Source: Bufo bufo
Taxonomy: Eukaryota > Chordata > Amphibia > Anura > Bufonidae
DNA length: 64,000 nt
Direction of reading: 5' to 3'
Assembly (NCBI RefSeq): GCF_905171765.1
Contig: NC_053390.1
Location: 216,083,927 to 216,147,926 of the forward strand
Shown: positions 32,680-43,440 of the stretch, piece after piece
Numbering within the stretch: position 1 is the first letter of the stretch
Layout: each line of letters starts with the position of its first letter
Made by a program: the position numbers and the translations under genes
Notes under the pieces: generated by a model
What the model saw: only the letters and a program-made list of their open reading frames with translations
Told to the model about the DNA's origin: nothing
The model's database searches: none

Positions 32680-34480
32680 GTGATCAATGACAGGGGGGTG
32701 ATCAATGACAGGGGGGTGATCAATGACAGGGGGGGTGATCAATGACAGGGGGGTGATCAATGACAGGGGGGTGATTAATGACAGGGGTGGTGATCAATGA
32801 CAGGGGGGGTGATCAATGACAGGGGGGGTGATCAATGACAGGGGGGTGATCAGGGAGTCTATATGGGGTGATAACCACAGTCATTGATCACGCCCGTGTA
32901 AGGCTTCATTCAGACGTCCGTATGCGTTTTGCGGATCCGATCCATCTATCAGTGCATCCGTAAAAATCATGCGGACATCTGAATGGAGCTTTACAGGGGG
33001 GTAATCAATGACAGGGGGGTGATCAGGGAGTCTATATGGGGTGATCACCACAGTCATTGATCATGCCCCTGTAAGGCTTCATTCAGACGTCCGGATGCGT
33101 TTTGCGGATCCGATCCATCTATCAGTGGATCCGTAAAAATCATGCGGACGTCTGAATGGAGCTTTACAGGGGGGTAATCAATGACAGGGGGGTAATCAAT
33201 GACAGGGGGGTGATCAGGGAGTCTATATGGGGTGATCACCACAGTCATTGATCACGCCCCTGTAAGGCTTCATTCAGACGTCCGGATGCGTTTTGCGGAT
33301 CCGATCCATCTATCAGTGGATCCGTAAAAATCATGCGGACATCTGAATGGAGCTTTACAGGGGGGTGATCAATGACAGGGGTGTAATAAATGACAGGGGG
33401 GTGATCAGGGAGTCTATATGGGGTGATAACCACAGTCATTGATCACGCCCCGTAAGGCTTCATTCAGACGTCCGGATGCGTTTTGCGGATCCGATCCATC
33501 TATCAGTGCATCCGTAAAAATCATGCGGACATCTGAATGGAGCTTTACAGGGGGGTAATCAATGACAGGGGGGTGATCAGGGAGTCTATATGGGGTGATC
33601 ACCACAGTCATTGATCATGCCCCTGTAAGGCTTCATTCAGACGTCCGGATGCGTTTTGCGGATCCGATCCATCTATCAGTGGATCCGTAAAAATCATGCG
33701 GACATCTGAATGGAGCTTTACAGGGGGGTGATCAATGACAGGGGTGTAATCAATGACAGGGGGGTGATCAGGGAGTCTATATGGGGTGATAACCACAGTC
33801 ATTGATCACGCCCCTGTAAGGCTTCATTCAGACGTCCGGATGCGTTTTGCGGATCCGATCCATCTATCAGTGCATCCGTAAAAATCATGCGGACATCTGA
33901 ATGGAGCTTTACAGGGGGGTAATCAATGACAGGGGGGTGATCACCACAGTCATTGATCATGCCCCTGTAAGGCTTCATTCAGACGTCCGTATGCGTTTTG
34001 CGGATCCGATCCATCTATCAGTGCATCCGTAAAAATCATGCGGACATCTGAATGGAGCTTTACAGGGGGGTGATAAATGACAGGGGGGTGATCAGGGAGT
34101 CTATATGGGGTGATCACCACAATCATTGATCATGCCCCTGTAAGGCTTCATTCAGACGTCCGGATGCGTTTTGCGGATCCGATCCATCTATCAGTGGATC
34201 CGTAAAAATCATGCGGACGTCTGAATGGAGCTTTACAGGGGGGTAATCAATGACAGGGGGGTAATCAATGACAGGGGGGTGATCAGGGAGTCTATATGGG
34301 GTGATCACCACAGTCATTGATCACGCCCCTGTAAGGCTTCATTCAGACGTCCGTATGCGTTTTGCGGATCCGATCCATCTATCAGTGGATCCGTAAAAAT
34401 CATGCGGACGTCTGAATGGAGCTTTACAGGGGGGTGATCAATGACAGGGGGGTGATCAGGGAGTCTATATGGGGTGATCA
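32680..34480. repeat. Satellite array, 151-192-bp unit, nine copies, plus GATCAATGACAGGGG repeats
   Basis: Starts of AGGCTTCATTCAGACG occur at about 32900, 33073, 33265, 33456, 33627, 33818, 33969, 34143 and 34334. Each unit holds a roughly 100-bp hairpin (GGCTTCATTCAGACGTCC against GGACRTCTGAATGGAGC). Short GGGGGTGATCAATGACA repeats separate the units and form an array of their own at 32680-32880. Confidence 0.9.
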
Positions 34481-34940
34481 GGGGTGATCAGGGGCTAATA
34501 AGGGGTTAATAAGTGACGGGGGGGGGGGGTGTAGTGTAGTGTAGTGGTGTTTGGTGCTACTTTACTGAGCTACCTGTGTCCTCTGGTGGTCGATCCAAAC
34601 AAAGGGGACCACCAGAGGACCAGGTAGCAGGTATATTAGACGCTGTTATCAAAACAGCGTCTAAAATACCTGTTAGGGGTTAAAAAAAACACATCTCCAG
34701 CCTGCCAGCGAACGATCGCCGCTGGCAGGCTGGAGATCAACTCTCTTACCTTCCGTTCCTGTGAGCGCGCGCGCCTGTGTGCGCGCGTTCACAGGAAATC
34801 TCGGCTCACGCGAGATGACGCCTATTGGCGTTAGCGTAGCCTGGGGGAGCCGCCGCAATGACGCCTTTCGGCGTTACAGTTGCGGGAAGTGGTTAAGCAT
34901 TACTTATATTCATACACTGCGCAACATGCAAAGCCCAAAC

Positions 34941-35079
34941 CTGTAATAAATGGAAGACAGTGCTTTGGCGATAGATAGTGCATCATTTGTGGGAATTGGC
35001 ATGGCTTCAGTCCATTTGGTAAAGAAGTCGGTTACTGTTATTACATAGGTATGCAGTTGAGAAGTGGTAGGAAATGGCC
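34941..35079 (-). CDS. GIN-family domesticated integrase, exon 3 (start of integrase core)
   Basis: A 139-bp exon between TTTCTAG and ACAG/GTTTGG. It encodes GPFPTTSQLHTYVITVTD followed by FFTKWTEAMPIP, NDALSIAKALSSIYYR. This is the first beta-sheet and helix of the retroviral-type integrase core. It joins exon 2 by completing a G codon and exon 4 by splitting an R codon. Together with exon 2 it reads LGMTLHGPF, where active integrases have D two residues before the G of GPF-like motifs; here that position is T. Confidence 0.88.
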
Positions 35080-35359
35080 CTAGAAAGTAAAAAAAAAAGA
35101 CAATTTTTAGAATGTAATGCCAAATGTGTGCGGCAAGGTCCCATAGTCAAGTTATAGCCCTGAACTAAATGCAAGCTGAATGCTCAAAAGCAAAAGCTAA
35201 AAAAAAATATATTTTTATTTTTTTTAAAGATGATGAACTGAATTCAAAACTATGCACAAAGTGACAAAGTGGAGCTTCCTGTGTTTTAAACGCATGCTTT
35301 CTTTATAGCCGTCATGTTGCATTTGTTCTCCAGCAGTGTATGTACAGAAAGGTACTTAC

Positions 35360-35471
35360 CATGCAGTGTCATACCCAGGATTTCCCAGGGGCTGTCTGCT
35401 TTCACAGGTTTGCATTTCTTAAATGGATATTTGTGGTGCTCAGCATTCTGACATGTCTCACATACTTTTAT
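35360..35471 (-). CDS. GIN-family domesticated integrase, exon 2 (zinc finger C2 and linker)
   Basis: A 112-bp exon between TAATGCAG and CATG/GTAAGT. It encodes IKVCETCQNAEHHKYPF, KKCKPVKADSPWEILG and MTLHG. CETC supplies the two cysteines of the integrase H2C2 zinc finger, and PWEILGMTLHG corresponds to the entry strand of the core. Phase 0 in, phase 1 out, matching both neighbours. The intron to exon 3 is only 280 bp and free of transposons. Confidence 0.88.
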
Positions 35472-35502
35472 CTGCATTACAACAAAAACAGGAACGTTAA
35501 TA

Positions 35503-35760
35503 TTAAAGGGGTTTTCTGCCTTTCAATACCACAATATCAGATTTTCAGGGCCCAGACTCCCAGAACCCCTGCAGATCAGCTGTTTGAAGAGGGCACAGCG
35601 CTCAGTGAGCACTGCAGCCTCCTCTTAGCTTACCAAGCACAATACCATCCACTGTATAGCAGCAGTGCTTGGTACTGCAGCTCAGTCCTATTCACGTGAA
35701 AAGGGCTGAGCTGCGCCTAGGACATGTGACCAATGAACGTGACGTCATTGGCCTTAGAAA
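35503..35760. mobile_element. Partial TTAA-type MITE (AGGGGTTTTCTG end)
   Basis: TTAA at 35503-35506 is followed by AGGGGTTTTCTGCC and blocks CAGATCAGCTGTTTGAAGAG and CCAAGCACAATACC, shared with the element at 15945-16314. The right end is unclear; TTTAA near 36629 may be the displaced terminus. Confidence 0.5.
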
Positions 35761-36093
35761 AAAGGCCTAGTAGCTCACTGAAGCATTGGCGTTGTTAAAG
35801 ATGTGTGAATTTTATTCTATATTTTTGTATCTCTAGGACTGTAATGAGTTAACTTTTTCTTTTTCAAGTTCCTCCCACCCCCCTCTTTGTCTCAAGACTG
35901 GAGAAGAGAGGGGGGGCAAAGAGCTGTGCTGTGAGAGATTTCTCATCCTTGTACAGGTGTCCCAACAAGGGAGGCATATAGAGTGTGAAGGAGTGCATAA
36001 GCCAATTATATGGCTCGATGATATGTATATATTCTTCACTGCCTATAGAGAAGCACCTCTTTGAAGTGTCACATATGACGTATGCAGTATTAT

Positions 36094-36380
36094 TGTTAGA
36101 ATAGAAGCCATTACAAAATGGCGATGGTAACCAGATGTTTACATTAGTTCACATTCCAAAGTAGGGCCCAGTGCGCAGATGCTGGTGTATTATCTCCTCT
36201 CTCTTATCTCTTTTTCCTTTTTGACCAATGAAACAATGTTTAAGCCTCAGTGAGGACTGCCCTCTTCTGAAGATGTATATACGCTTACCCCATGTTATAA
36301 AAGTTAGAGATGGCATTGACCATCTATGTGTCAGCGTCTAGTCTCTCAGCCACGCGTGGATATTAACCCCTGGGGGGGTA
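36094..36380 (+). mobile_element. Possible solo LTR
   Basis: It begins TGTTAGAATAGAAGCCATTA, contains a CCAAT box and TTATAAAAG about 110 bp before the possible end, and looks like a retroviral-type promoter. No matching second LTR, primer-binding site or clean target duplication is seen, so this is tentative. Nothing else is recognised from 35761 to 36650. Confidence 0.25.
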
Positions 36381-36650
36381 CATTGATTTGGAGCACTCTA
36401 ATTTAGGGCGTCTTCGTCAGCGTCAACTCATCAGCTGGCAGGTGCACACCACTGAGGCCACTCATGTTGTACACCACTGAGGCCAGTCATTGACTGCAGT
36501 GGTCACGTGTGGTATACAGGCATGTCATCGCTGCAGCCAAATATATGACGTCATGGCTGCATTTAATACACACCTTTTAATACCTTCACTGCTTTTTTTA
36601 ATTTTATTTTTTACTTAGACACCCCCTTTAAATCCTGAACAGCAATGCAA

Positions 36651-36885
36651 GGCTAGTTTCACATATAAGTTTTGCTTTCCAGTTTTGATATCCAGCAGAG
36701 GATCTCAAAACCAAAGCAAAACGCTTCCATTTTGTCCCCATTCACTATCAATGGGGACAACACAGAAGAAACCAGATGAGGATGCATTTCGTTCCGGTCT
36801 GTTCCGGTTTTTTTTTAACGGACACAAAGCCGCTGCAAGCTGCGTTTTGTGTCTGGTCTGCGAAACCGGATCTGGCACTAAAAAC
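36651..36885. mobile_element. Partial Harbinger-type MITE (GGCTAGTTTCACA end)
   Basis: The left end GGCTAGTTTCACATATAAG is followed by the family's CATTTTGTCCCCATT / AATGGGGACAA hairpin. The right end is missing. From 36886 to 37629 no further feature is recognised. Confidence 0.55.
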
Positions 36886-37629
36886 ATGCATGCATGACAG
36901 TTCTCTTAGCTTAGCGGAGCAGGCACAGGCAGGAGCCCACTCTGCTCAGCTAATCCTGACATAGTACATGGGTACAGGGTACCCATGTGCTATGCCAAGA
37001 GTTAGTAATTGTCTGGGGAGCACGGGCAGGAGCAGCAATGAGCGCTCCTGCCCGTACTCCCTGCGCTGCTGTGGCCCCATTCATAAAAGGAGTACTCCGT
37101 ACATCGCTGAGCTGTCAGCAGAGTAGGGAGAGCAGAGTTTTAAGCGCACACTGAAAGGTGCGCTTTAGGGATATAAAAGTACAGTAAAAATAGAAAATTA
37201 ATAAAGTATATTAGAAAATTTTTATTTAGGGGATTAGGGACAACATATTAAAAATTATTATAAAAGTTTAGGTACTCTTTAAACCTCCTGTCCTCATATG
37301 CATGTATGTACCCACTGCAGCCACGGTCCTAAAGATATTTGATACAAAGTGCAATTCTTCTATGTTTTATAACGTTTGGTTCTTTGCTTTTATATGCAAT
37401 ACTCCATAACTTATAAGGAGGTGAAGGCTACATGACAGATGGAAAATGCCGCTCTCCTGGGATACATTGTTTGAAGCTTCACAAGAAACTGAGCCACAAG
37501 CATGCATTTTATAGATCCTCTAGCCCCCCCTTCACCGAGTCCCTTTTCTCAGACACCAAAAGGGTGATGTGACCTAAAACTGTGGTCTTGTGTATACACT
37601 GGTTTCATTGCTTGTGGAGAGAAGCTTAC

Positions 37630-37823
37630 CCAGTCCATTACATCTTTCACAACCCCCAACCAGTAGTATCTGCTTTGAATCCTGTTCACGGTTTTCTTTT
37701 GTCCTAAATGATGACCGGACTCTGTGAGATGGCTCTCTAGGAAAATATGGTGTCTTCTTTCTGGGTCCACCACCACTTCCCTTTTCTCGTCATTTTTTGG
37801 TCCAACGTAGTATAGGCAACCAG
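37630..37823 (-). CDS. GIN-family domesticated integrase, exon 1 in window (zinc finger)
   Basis: A 194-bp exon between TGATTTAG and TGG/GTAAGC. It encodes GCLYYVGPKNDEKREVVVD, then PERRHHIFLESHLTESGHHL, GQKKTVNRIQSRYYWLG and VVKDVMDW. This is the H2 half of the H2C2 integrase zinc finger (H in SHL and HHLG) plus the conserved RYYW helix. The first codon is split, so at least one more coding exon lies upstream (to the right). GIN1 and GIN2 are vertebrate genes derived from Ginger/gypsy-type integrases. The residues here look unlike GIN1, so GIN2-like is my best guess, unconfirmed. Confidence 0.88.
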
Positions 37824-38727
37824 CTAAATCAACAACAAAAAAGTTAAAAATTACATAAAAAGCAACAGTACAGTGTGCACATATAAAACTGGAAGACCAA
37901 ATAATCTGTCCTGAAGCAGGACCCATGGCGATGAGCAGACCCACAAAAACTATTCTACAGTTTTCAAACCAGCACCTGGATCTAAATACTTTTGTAATAG
38001 CCTATAATTAAAAAATGTGTATAGCCACTGAGTTATTCAATAAAATGTATATGTATAGAGCCACCTGCTGTTCTTTCTTTTTCTTATTTATTTTTCCGGC
38101 TCACTGAGAAGGCCGCACATGCTCCGTTTTATCCTTCAACTGCCTCCTGTGCTGTGATAGGGAGAGCTGCAGCAGAAAAGACACTCCCCTTGAGCCGGTA
38201 CTAGCATTTTTACATTAGTCATGGGATAACCCCGTTGATTAAAAAATAGGCCATATGAAAGTGGTAAAATGTGAATTCAAAAAATTGAACCCAACTGATA
38301 TGCACCATATTTATTAAAGACAACTGCCGTTTCTGTTTCTGTTCTTTGAAATGTATGATGGGCTTTTTTGCCAGGTTACTGCAGTCCAGCTCTTATTTGT
38401 ATGGAAAGGTCACTTGATCACCGCAGAATAATATTCATAGATCACTGTTTGCGGGGCTACGGTAGCAATTGCACAGAGCAGCAGTATCACACAGTCACCT
38501 AATGTTGGGATATCATATCGGGTCATATATCATGCCCCACATTTACTAATGTGATTGCACTTACACTTGGTCTTAAAACTTGAAAAATATGCAAAAAAAA
38601 AAATACAAAACACCCTGCTCAACCCCTCTGCCACAGGACAATGCAAGTGCACAGACAGGAGCCAGGGAGTGCGTAAGAGAAAAAATGTAAAGTCCAGCAC
38701 ACAGTGCCTCTTTTAAAACATCATTAT
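37824..38727. other. No gene seen; intron or upstream sequence
   Basis: A TTAA-type MITE end is probable near 38220-38240 (GGGATAACCCCGTTGATTAA). The rest is AT-rich and unrecognised. No upstream exon with an acceptor was found. Confidence 0.4.
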
Positions 38728-39303
38728 TAGGGTTGCGCGAACCCGAACTGTAAAGTTCGGGTTCGTACCGAACTTTAGTTATTTTTGTACCTGGACCCGA
38801 ACATTTTCGTAAAAGTTCGAGTTCGGCAATTTAATAGCGCTTTTTGAAAGGCTGCAGGGCAGCCAATCAACAAGCGTTTAACTAGTGTGCCCTTAGAAGC
38901 CATCACAGCCATGCCTACTAATGGCATGGGTGTGATTGGCCAAGTGCAGCATGTGAACAGCCTCTATATAAGCTGGAGTCACGTAGCGCCGCACTAGTTG
39001 TAGGGATAGGGAGCTGCTGCTGTGAGGGAGAGATTAGGAAAGACTCTGATATCTGCACTTGGTGTGAAGTCAGCGATCTACAGCATTTTTTTGTTTTGGG
39101 GGTGCAATGCAACATTTTTCTACCCTGCCCTGAGCCCAGTGAGACTGAAAAAAAACATTTAATCCGTCTGTTAGTTAGGTGGGCGTCGGCGGCCATTTTG
39201 TGCAACAGCTGTGCACCAGCACAGCATATGTGCCAGGGACAATCATTTAATCCTGTTCTTGTAGTTCAGTGGCTGACACTGACAAAAGGACAAAAAGGAT
39301 AAG

Positions 39304-39816
39304 GTGATGACTGATAGTAAGCAGCTGTTGGTGGGCGATTCTATCATAAGAGGTGTGAAGTTTGAGGAAAATGGTGTTGTGAGATGTCTCCCTGGTGCTA
39401 CGGATTGCAGGGATAGACGACGTATCCTTAATATTGTTAGGCAAGCAAAGCAGGAAAGGGAGGTGGATGTTATTGTCCATCTTGGGACAAATGATCTGGC
39501 TTGCAATGAGGTTTCAAAGGTGAAGGAAGCTTTTCACAGACTTGGAAATGATATACGGGAGATTGCATATACTGTTTCATTCTCTGCAGTTTTGCCTGTG
39601 CATAACCTTCAAAATGACAGGAAGATGTGCATTAAGGAATTCAATGTATGGCTTGGTGAATGGTGTCTGAACCAAGGGTTTGGCTTGGTGTCTCATGTTA
39701 GCTCTTGTTGGAATGGAAAAGACCTGTACAAGAAAGATGGTTTGCATCTTTCTCTCAAGGGAACGAATGTCCTCAGTGAACAGTTCAAAGTATTTACGAA
39801 GGAGCATTTAAACTAG
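39304..39816 (+). CDS. CR1 LINE ORF1 fragment with SGNH esterase domain
   Basis: A 170-residue open frame. VGDSIIRG carries the nucleophile serine (GDS block), HLGTNDL the asparagine block, and KDGLHLSLKG the D-x-x-H block of SGNH hydrolases. Such esterases are known in ORF1 of CR1-clade LINEs, where they may help membrane or lipid interactions of the ribonucleoprotein. No zinc finger is seen upstream, so the protein may be 5'-truncated. The frame is intact through to TAG after KEHLN. Confidence 0.8.
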   Translation: MMTDSKQLLVGDSIIRGVKFEENGVVRCLPGATDCRDRRRILNIVRQAKQEREVDVIVHLGTNDLACNEVSKVKEAFHRLGNDIREIAYTVSFSAVLPVHNLQNDRKMCIKEFNVWLGEWCLNQGFGLVSHVSSCWNGKDLYKKDGLHLSLKGTNVLSEQFKVFTKEHLN

Positions 39817-42305
39817 GAAAGGGGGGCAAAAGGGTAATAATCCAGCAGTCCGACTGCCCCCCGGAACAATGCCAGTAGCACATAGGTTAGGAAATGAGAA
39901 GCTCAGAGTCTTGTCTACAAATGCTCGCAGTTTAGGGAATAAGATCAATGAACTTGAGTCTATAATGGCATCTGAGAATATAGATTTAGTGGCTGTTACT
40001 GAGACATGGTTCAATGAGAGTAATGACTGGGATATAACAATACCAGGGTTCTCTCTATATAGGAAAGACAGAGAAGGCAAGAAAGGGGGAGGGGTGGCCC
40101 TGTATGTGAAAGATAGCATAAAATCTAATTTAATACAAGTTAGCGAGACCAATTTTGAGTCAGTTTGGGTTACCTTGCAGCTTGATAATCATAAGGTAAC
40201 TCGTGTAGGTGTGATATATAGACCACCTAGCCAAGTCAAAGAATTAGATGATCTACTAGTTGAGGAAATAACTTCCCCTTTCAATGTCATTTTAGCTATC
40301 ATTATGGGAGACTTCAATCTTCCTGATGTAAACTGGAAAACCAAAATAGCTAGTTCTGCCAGGAGTACAGATATTTTAAATTCCCTACTGGGATTATCTC
40401 TACAGCAAGTAGTTGAGGTGACAACCCGGAAGGAGGCCATTTTAGATTTAGTATTCACAAATGGGAATTTGGTATCTGATATTACAGTAGGGGAAAGCTT
40501 GGGATCTAGTGATCACCAGTCTGTGTGGTTTACTATAAGTACAGAGTACAGAGTCACACCACACAAAAACAAAAGTTTTAGATTTTAGAAAAACTGACTT
40601 TTCTAAAATTAGATTAGTAGTATACGAGTCCCAGATTAGAACAGTTTCAATGGAGTCCAGGAGGACTACTTAAAAGTGGCACTATTGAAGGCAACAGATA
40701 ATTGCATTAGGCTTGTCAGTAAAAGCAAAAAAAGGAAGAGACCACTGTGGTACTCAACAGAAGTGGCCAAAATCATTAATAACAAAAAGATTGCATTTAG
40801 TAATTATAAAAAAAACTAAATGAGGATGACAGGCAAATTTATAAGATTAGGCAGAGAGAGGCCAAACAAGTTATAAGAGCTTCTAAAGCACAGGCAGAAG
40901 AGAAATTAGCTCAGTCAGTGAAAAAAGGCGATAAGACATTCTTCAGATACATAAATGAAAAAAAGGAAACTAAAACAAGGAATTACCAAAATAAAAACAA
41001 AAGAAGGAAGGAAGGTATATGGAAGAAAATAAAGAACTAGTTGACTGCCTCAATGAATACTTCTGTTCAGTTTTTACAAAGGAAAATGAAGGAAAAGGAC
41101 CTCAGTTTGGAAGGAAGACTAATGAATCTTTTGATGCATGTGTCTTTACAGAGGAAGAGGTTCTAAGTCAGCTGTCTAAAATTAATACAAATAAGTCACA
41201 GGGGCCTGATGGGATACACCCAAAGCTATTAAAAGAGCTTAGCGGTGAACTGAACTAGCAAAACCATTAACAGATTTATTTAACCAATCACTGGTAACAG
41301 GAGTCATCCCAGAAGATTGGAAATTAGCAAATGTTGTGCCCATTCACAAGAAAGGTAGTAGGGAGGAATCGGGCAACTTTAGCCCAGTAAGCCTGACATC
41401 AATAGTGGGGAAATGAATGGAAACCATACTTAAGGAGAGGATTGTGGAACATCTAAAATCCCATGGATTGAAAGATGAAAAACAGCATGGGTTTACTTCA
41501 GGGAGATCATGTCAAACTAATCTTTTTGATTTTTTTGATTGGGTGACTAAAATAATAGATGGCGGAGGTGCAGTAGACATCGCTTATCCAGACTTTAGTA
41601 AGGCTTTTGATACTGTCCCACATAGAAGGCTTATCAATAAATTGCAGTCTTTGTGCTTGGACTCCCATATTGTTGAATGGATTAGGCAGTGGCTGAGGGA
41701 CAGACAACAGAGGGTTGTAGTCAATGGAGTATATTCAGACCATGGTCTTGTTACCAGTGGGGTACCTCAGGGATCTGTTCTGGGACCCATATTGTTTAAT
41801 ATCTTTATCAGCGAAATTGCAGAAGGCCTCGATGGTAAGGTGTGTCTTTTTGCTGATGACACAAAGATTTGTAACAGGGTTGATGTTCCTGGAGGGATAC
41901 ACCAAATGGAAAAGGATTTAGGAAAACTAGAGGAATGGTCAAAAATCTGGCAACTAAAATTTAATGTTGATAAGTGCAAGATTATGCACCTGGGGCGTAA
42001 AAACCCAAGAGCAGAATATAAAATCAGTGATACAGTTCTAACCTCAGTATCTGAGGAAAGGAATTTAGGGATCATTATTTCAGAAGACTTAAAGGTAGGC
42101 AGACAATGTCATAGACCAGCAGGAAATACTAGCAGAATGCTTGGGTGTATACTGGGAGAGGCATTACCAGTAGAAAGAGGGAGGTGCTCATGCCGCTCTA
42201 CAGAGCACTAGTGAGACCTCATTTGGAGTATTGTACGCAGTACTGGAGACCATATCTCCAGAAGGATATTGATACTTTGGAGAGAGTTCAGAGAAGAGCT
42301 ACTAA

Positions 42306-42802
42306 GGCTACTTTCACACTAGCGTTCGGAGCGGGTCCGTCTGATGTTTCATCAGATGGATCCGCTCCTATAATGCAGACGTTTGCATCCGTTCAGAACG
42401 GATCCGTCTGCATTATAACTTAGAAAAATTTCTAAGTGTGAAAGTAGCCTGAGCAGATCCGTCCAGACTTTACATTGAAAGTCAATGGGGGCGGATCCGT
42501 TTGAAGATTGAGCTATATAGTGTCATCTTCAAACGGATCCGTCCCCATTGACTTACATTGTAAGTCTGGACGGATCCGCTCGCCTCCGCACGGCCAGGCG
42601 GACACCCGAACGCTGCAAGCAGCGTTTAGGTGTCCGCTCACTGAGAGGAGCGGAGGCTGAACGCTGGCAGACGGATGCATTCTCAGTGGATCCGCCTCCA
42701 CTGAGAATGCATTAGGGCCGGACGGCTGCGTTCAGGGCCGCTTGTGAGCCCCTTCAAACGGAGCTCACGAGCGGACACCTGAACGCAGGTGTGAAAGTAG
42801 CC
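42306..42802. mobile_element. PIF/Harbinger-type MITE with exact TAA duplication
   Basis: Ends GGCTACTTTCACACTAGCG and CGCAGGTGTGAAAGTAGCC, flanked by TAA (42303-42305 and 42803-42805). LINE copies A and C read CTACTAAACTAG at the empty site, which proves the 3-bp duplication. Internal hairpins AACGGATCCGT are typical of the family. Confidence 0.93.
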
Positions 42803-42987
42803 TAAACTAGTACATGGATTGCAGGATAAAACTTACCAGGAAAGATTAAAGGACCTTAACATGTATAGCTTGGAAGAAAGACGAGACAGAGGGGATATGA
42901 TAGAAACTTTTAAATACATGAAGGGAATCAACAAGGTAAAAGAGGAGAAAATATTTAAAAGAAGAAAAACTGTTACAAGAGGACATA

Positions 42988-43440
42988 TAGGGCTCTTACC
43001 TTGTTCTGTGGCTTCGTTTCATTAAAAAATTACTTCACTACCAGCAAGTAGGGCGTCTACTTGCTGGTAGCCGCTGCATCCTCCTTGTAAAAAAACGCCC
43101 CCTTCTCCAGTTGATTGACAGGGCCAGCGAGCGCTCTCCTCCTCCGGCTGGTCACCTCTAAACCCGAAAGAGAAGACGTCATCGGCGCAGGCACACTGAG
43201 GAAGTGAGCGTCCTTCTCTCAGAGCGCCTGCGCCGAATGAAGACACGTAAGGGGCAGGCGCGGGATTTGAATTGCAGACAGGGCCAGCCGGAGGAGGCGA
43301 GCGCTTGCTGGCCCTGTCAATCAACTGGAGGAGGGGGCGTTTTTTTAAAAGGAGGATGCGGCGGCTACCAGAAGTAATCAGCATATTTTAAAAGCTCGAT
43401 TTTTAATGAAACAAAGCCACAGAACAAGGTAAGAGCCCTA
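42988..43440. mobile_element. Palindromic MITE (TAGGGCTCTTACC ends)
   Basis: Arms TAGGGCTCTTACCTTGTTCT and inverse extend about 200 bp with a CGGAGGAG-rich interior; ATA lies on both sides. An extra 84 bp (43441-43524) of unassigned sequence follows before the LINE resumes at TTTAAATTAGAGG. Confidence 0.75.

Larger units (their letters stand above)
29429..34896 (-). mobile_element. piggyBac derivative without transposase, 5.5 kb
   Basis: TTAA at both ends (29429-29432 and 34893-34896) with CCACTT termini. The high-coordinate end corresponds to the 5' end of the piggyBac at 51706 (shared CTGCCAGC hairpin, CCTCTGGTGGTC hairpin, ATCACCCC tracts). The low-coordinate end corresponds to its 3' end (shared CAATGAAATACCACCAAATG). 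The transposase is absent; in its place are an inverted-repeat array (about 30050-32640) and a satellite (32880-34440). The insertion ends 44 bp from the exon 3 donor. Confidence 0.8.

Noticed and set aside
33054..34317. Series of identical 64-residue open frames
   Set aside because: They follow the satellite period and change length with spacer length; no coding signature.
35340..35699. 119-residue plus-strand open frame
   Set aside because: It is antisense to exon 2 of the integrase-like gene and runs into a MITE.
9392..37823. A simple decayed gypsy retrotransposon as explanation for the integrase exons
   Set aside because: The integrase is split into seven exons with canonical splice sites and matching phases, has no reverse transcriptase or LTR nearby, and no stops.
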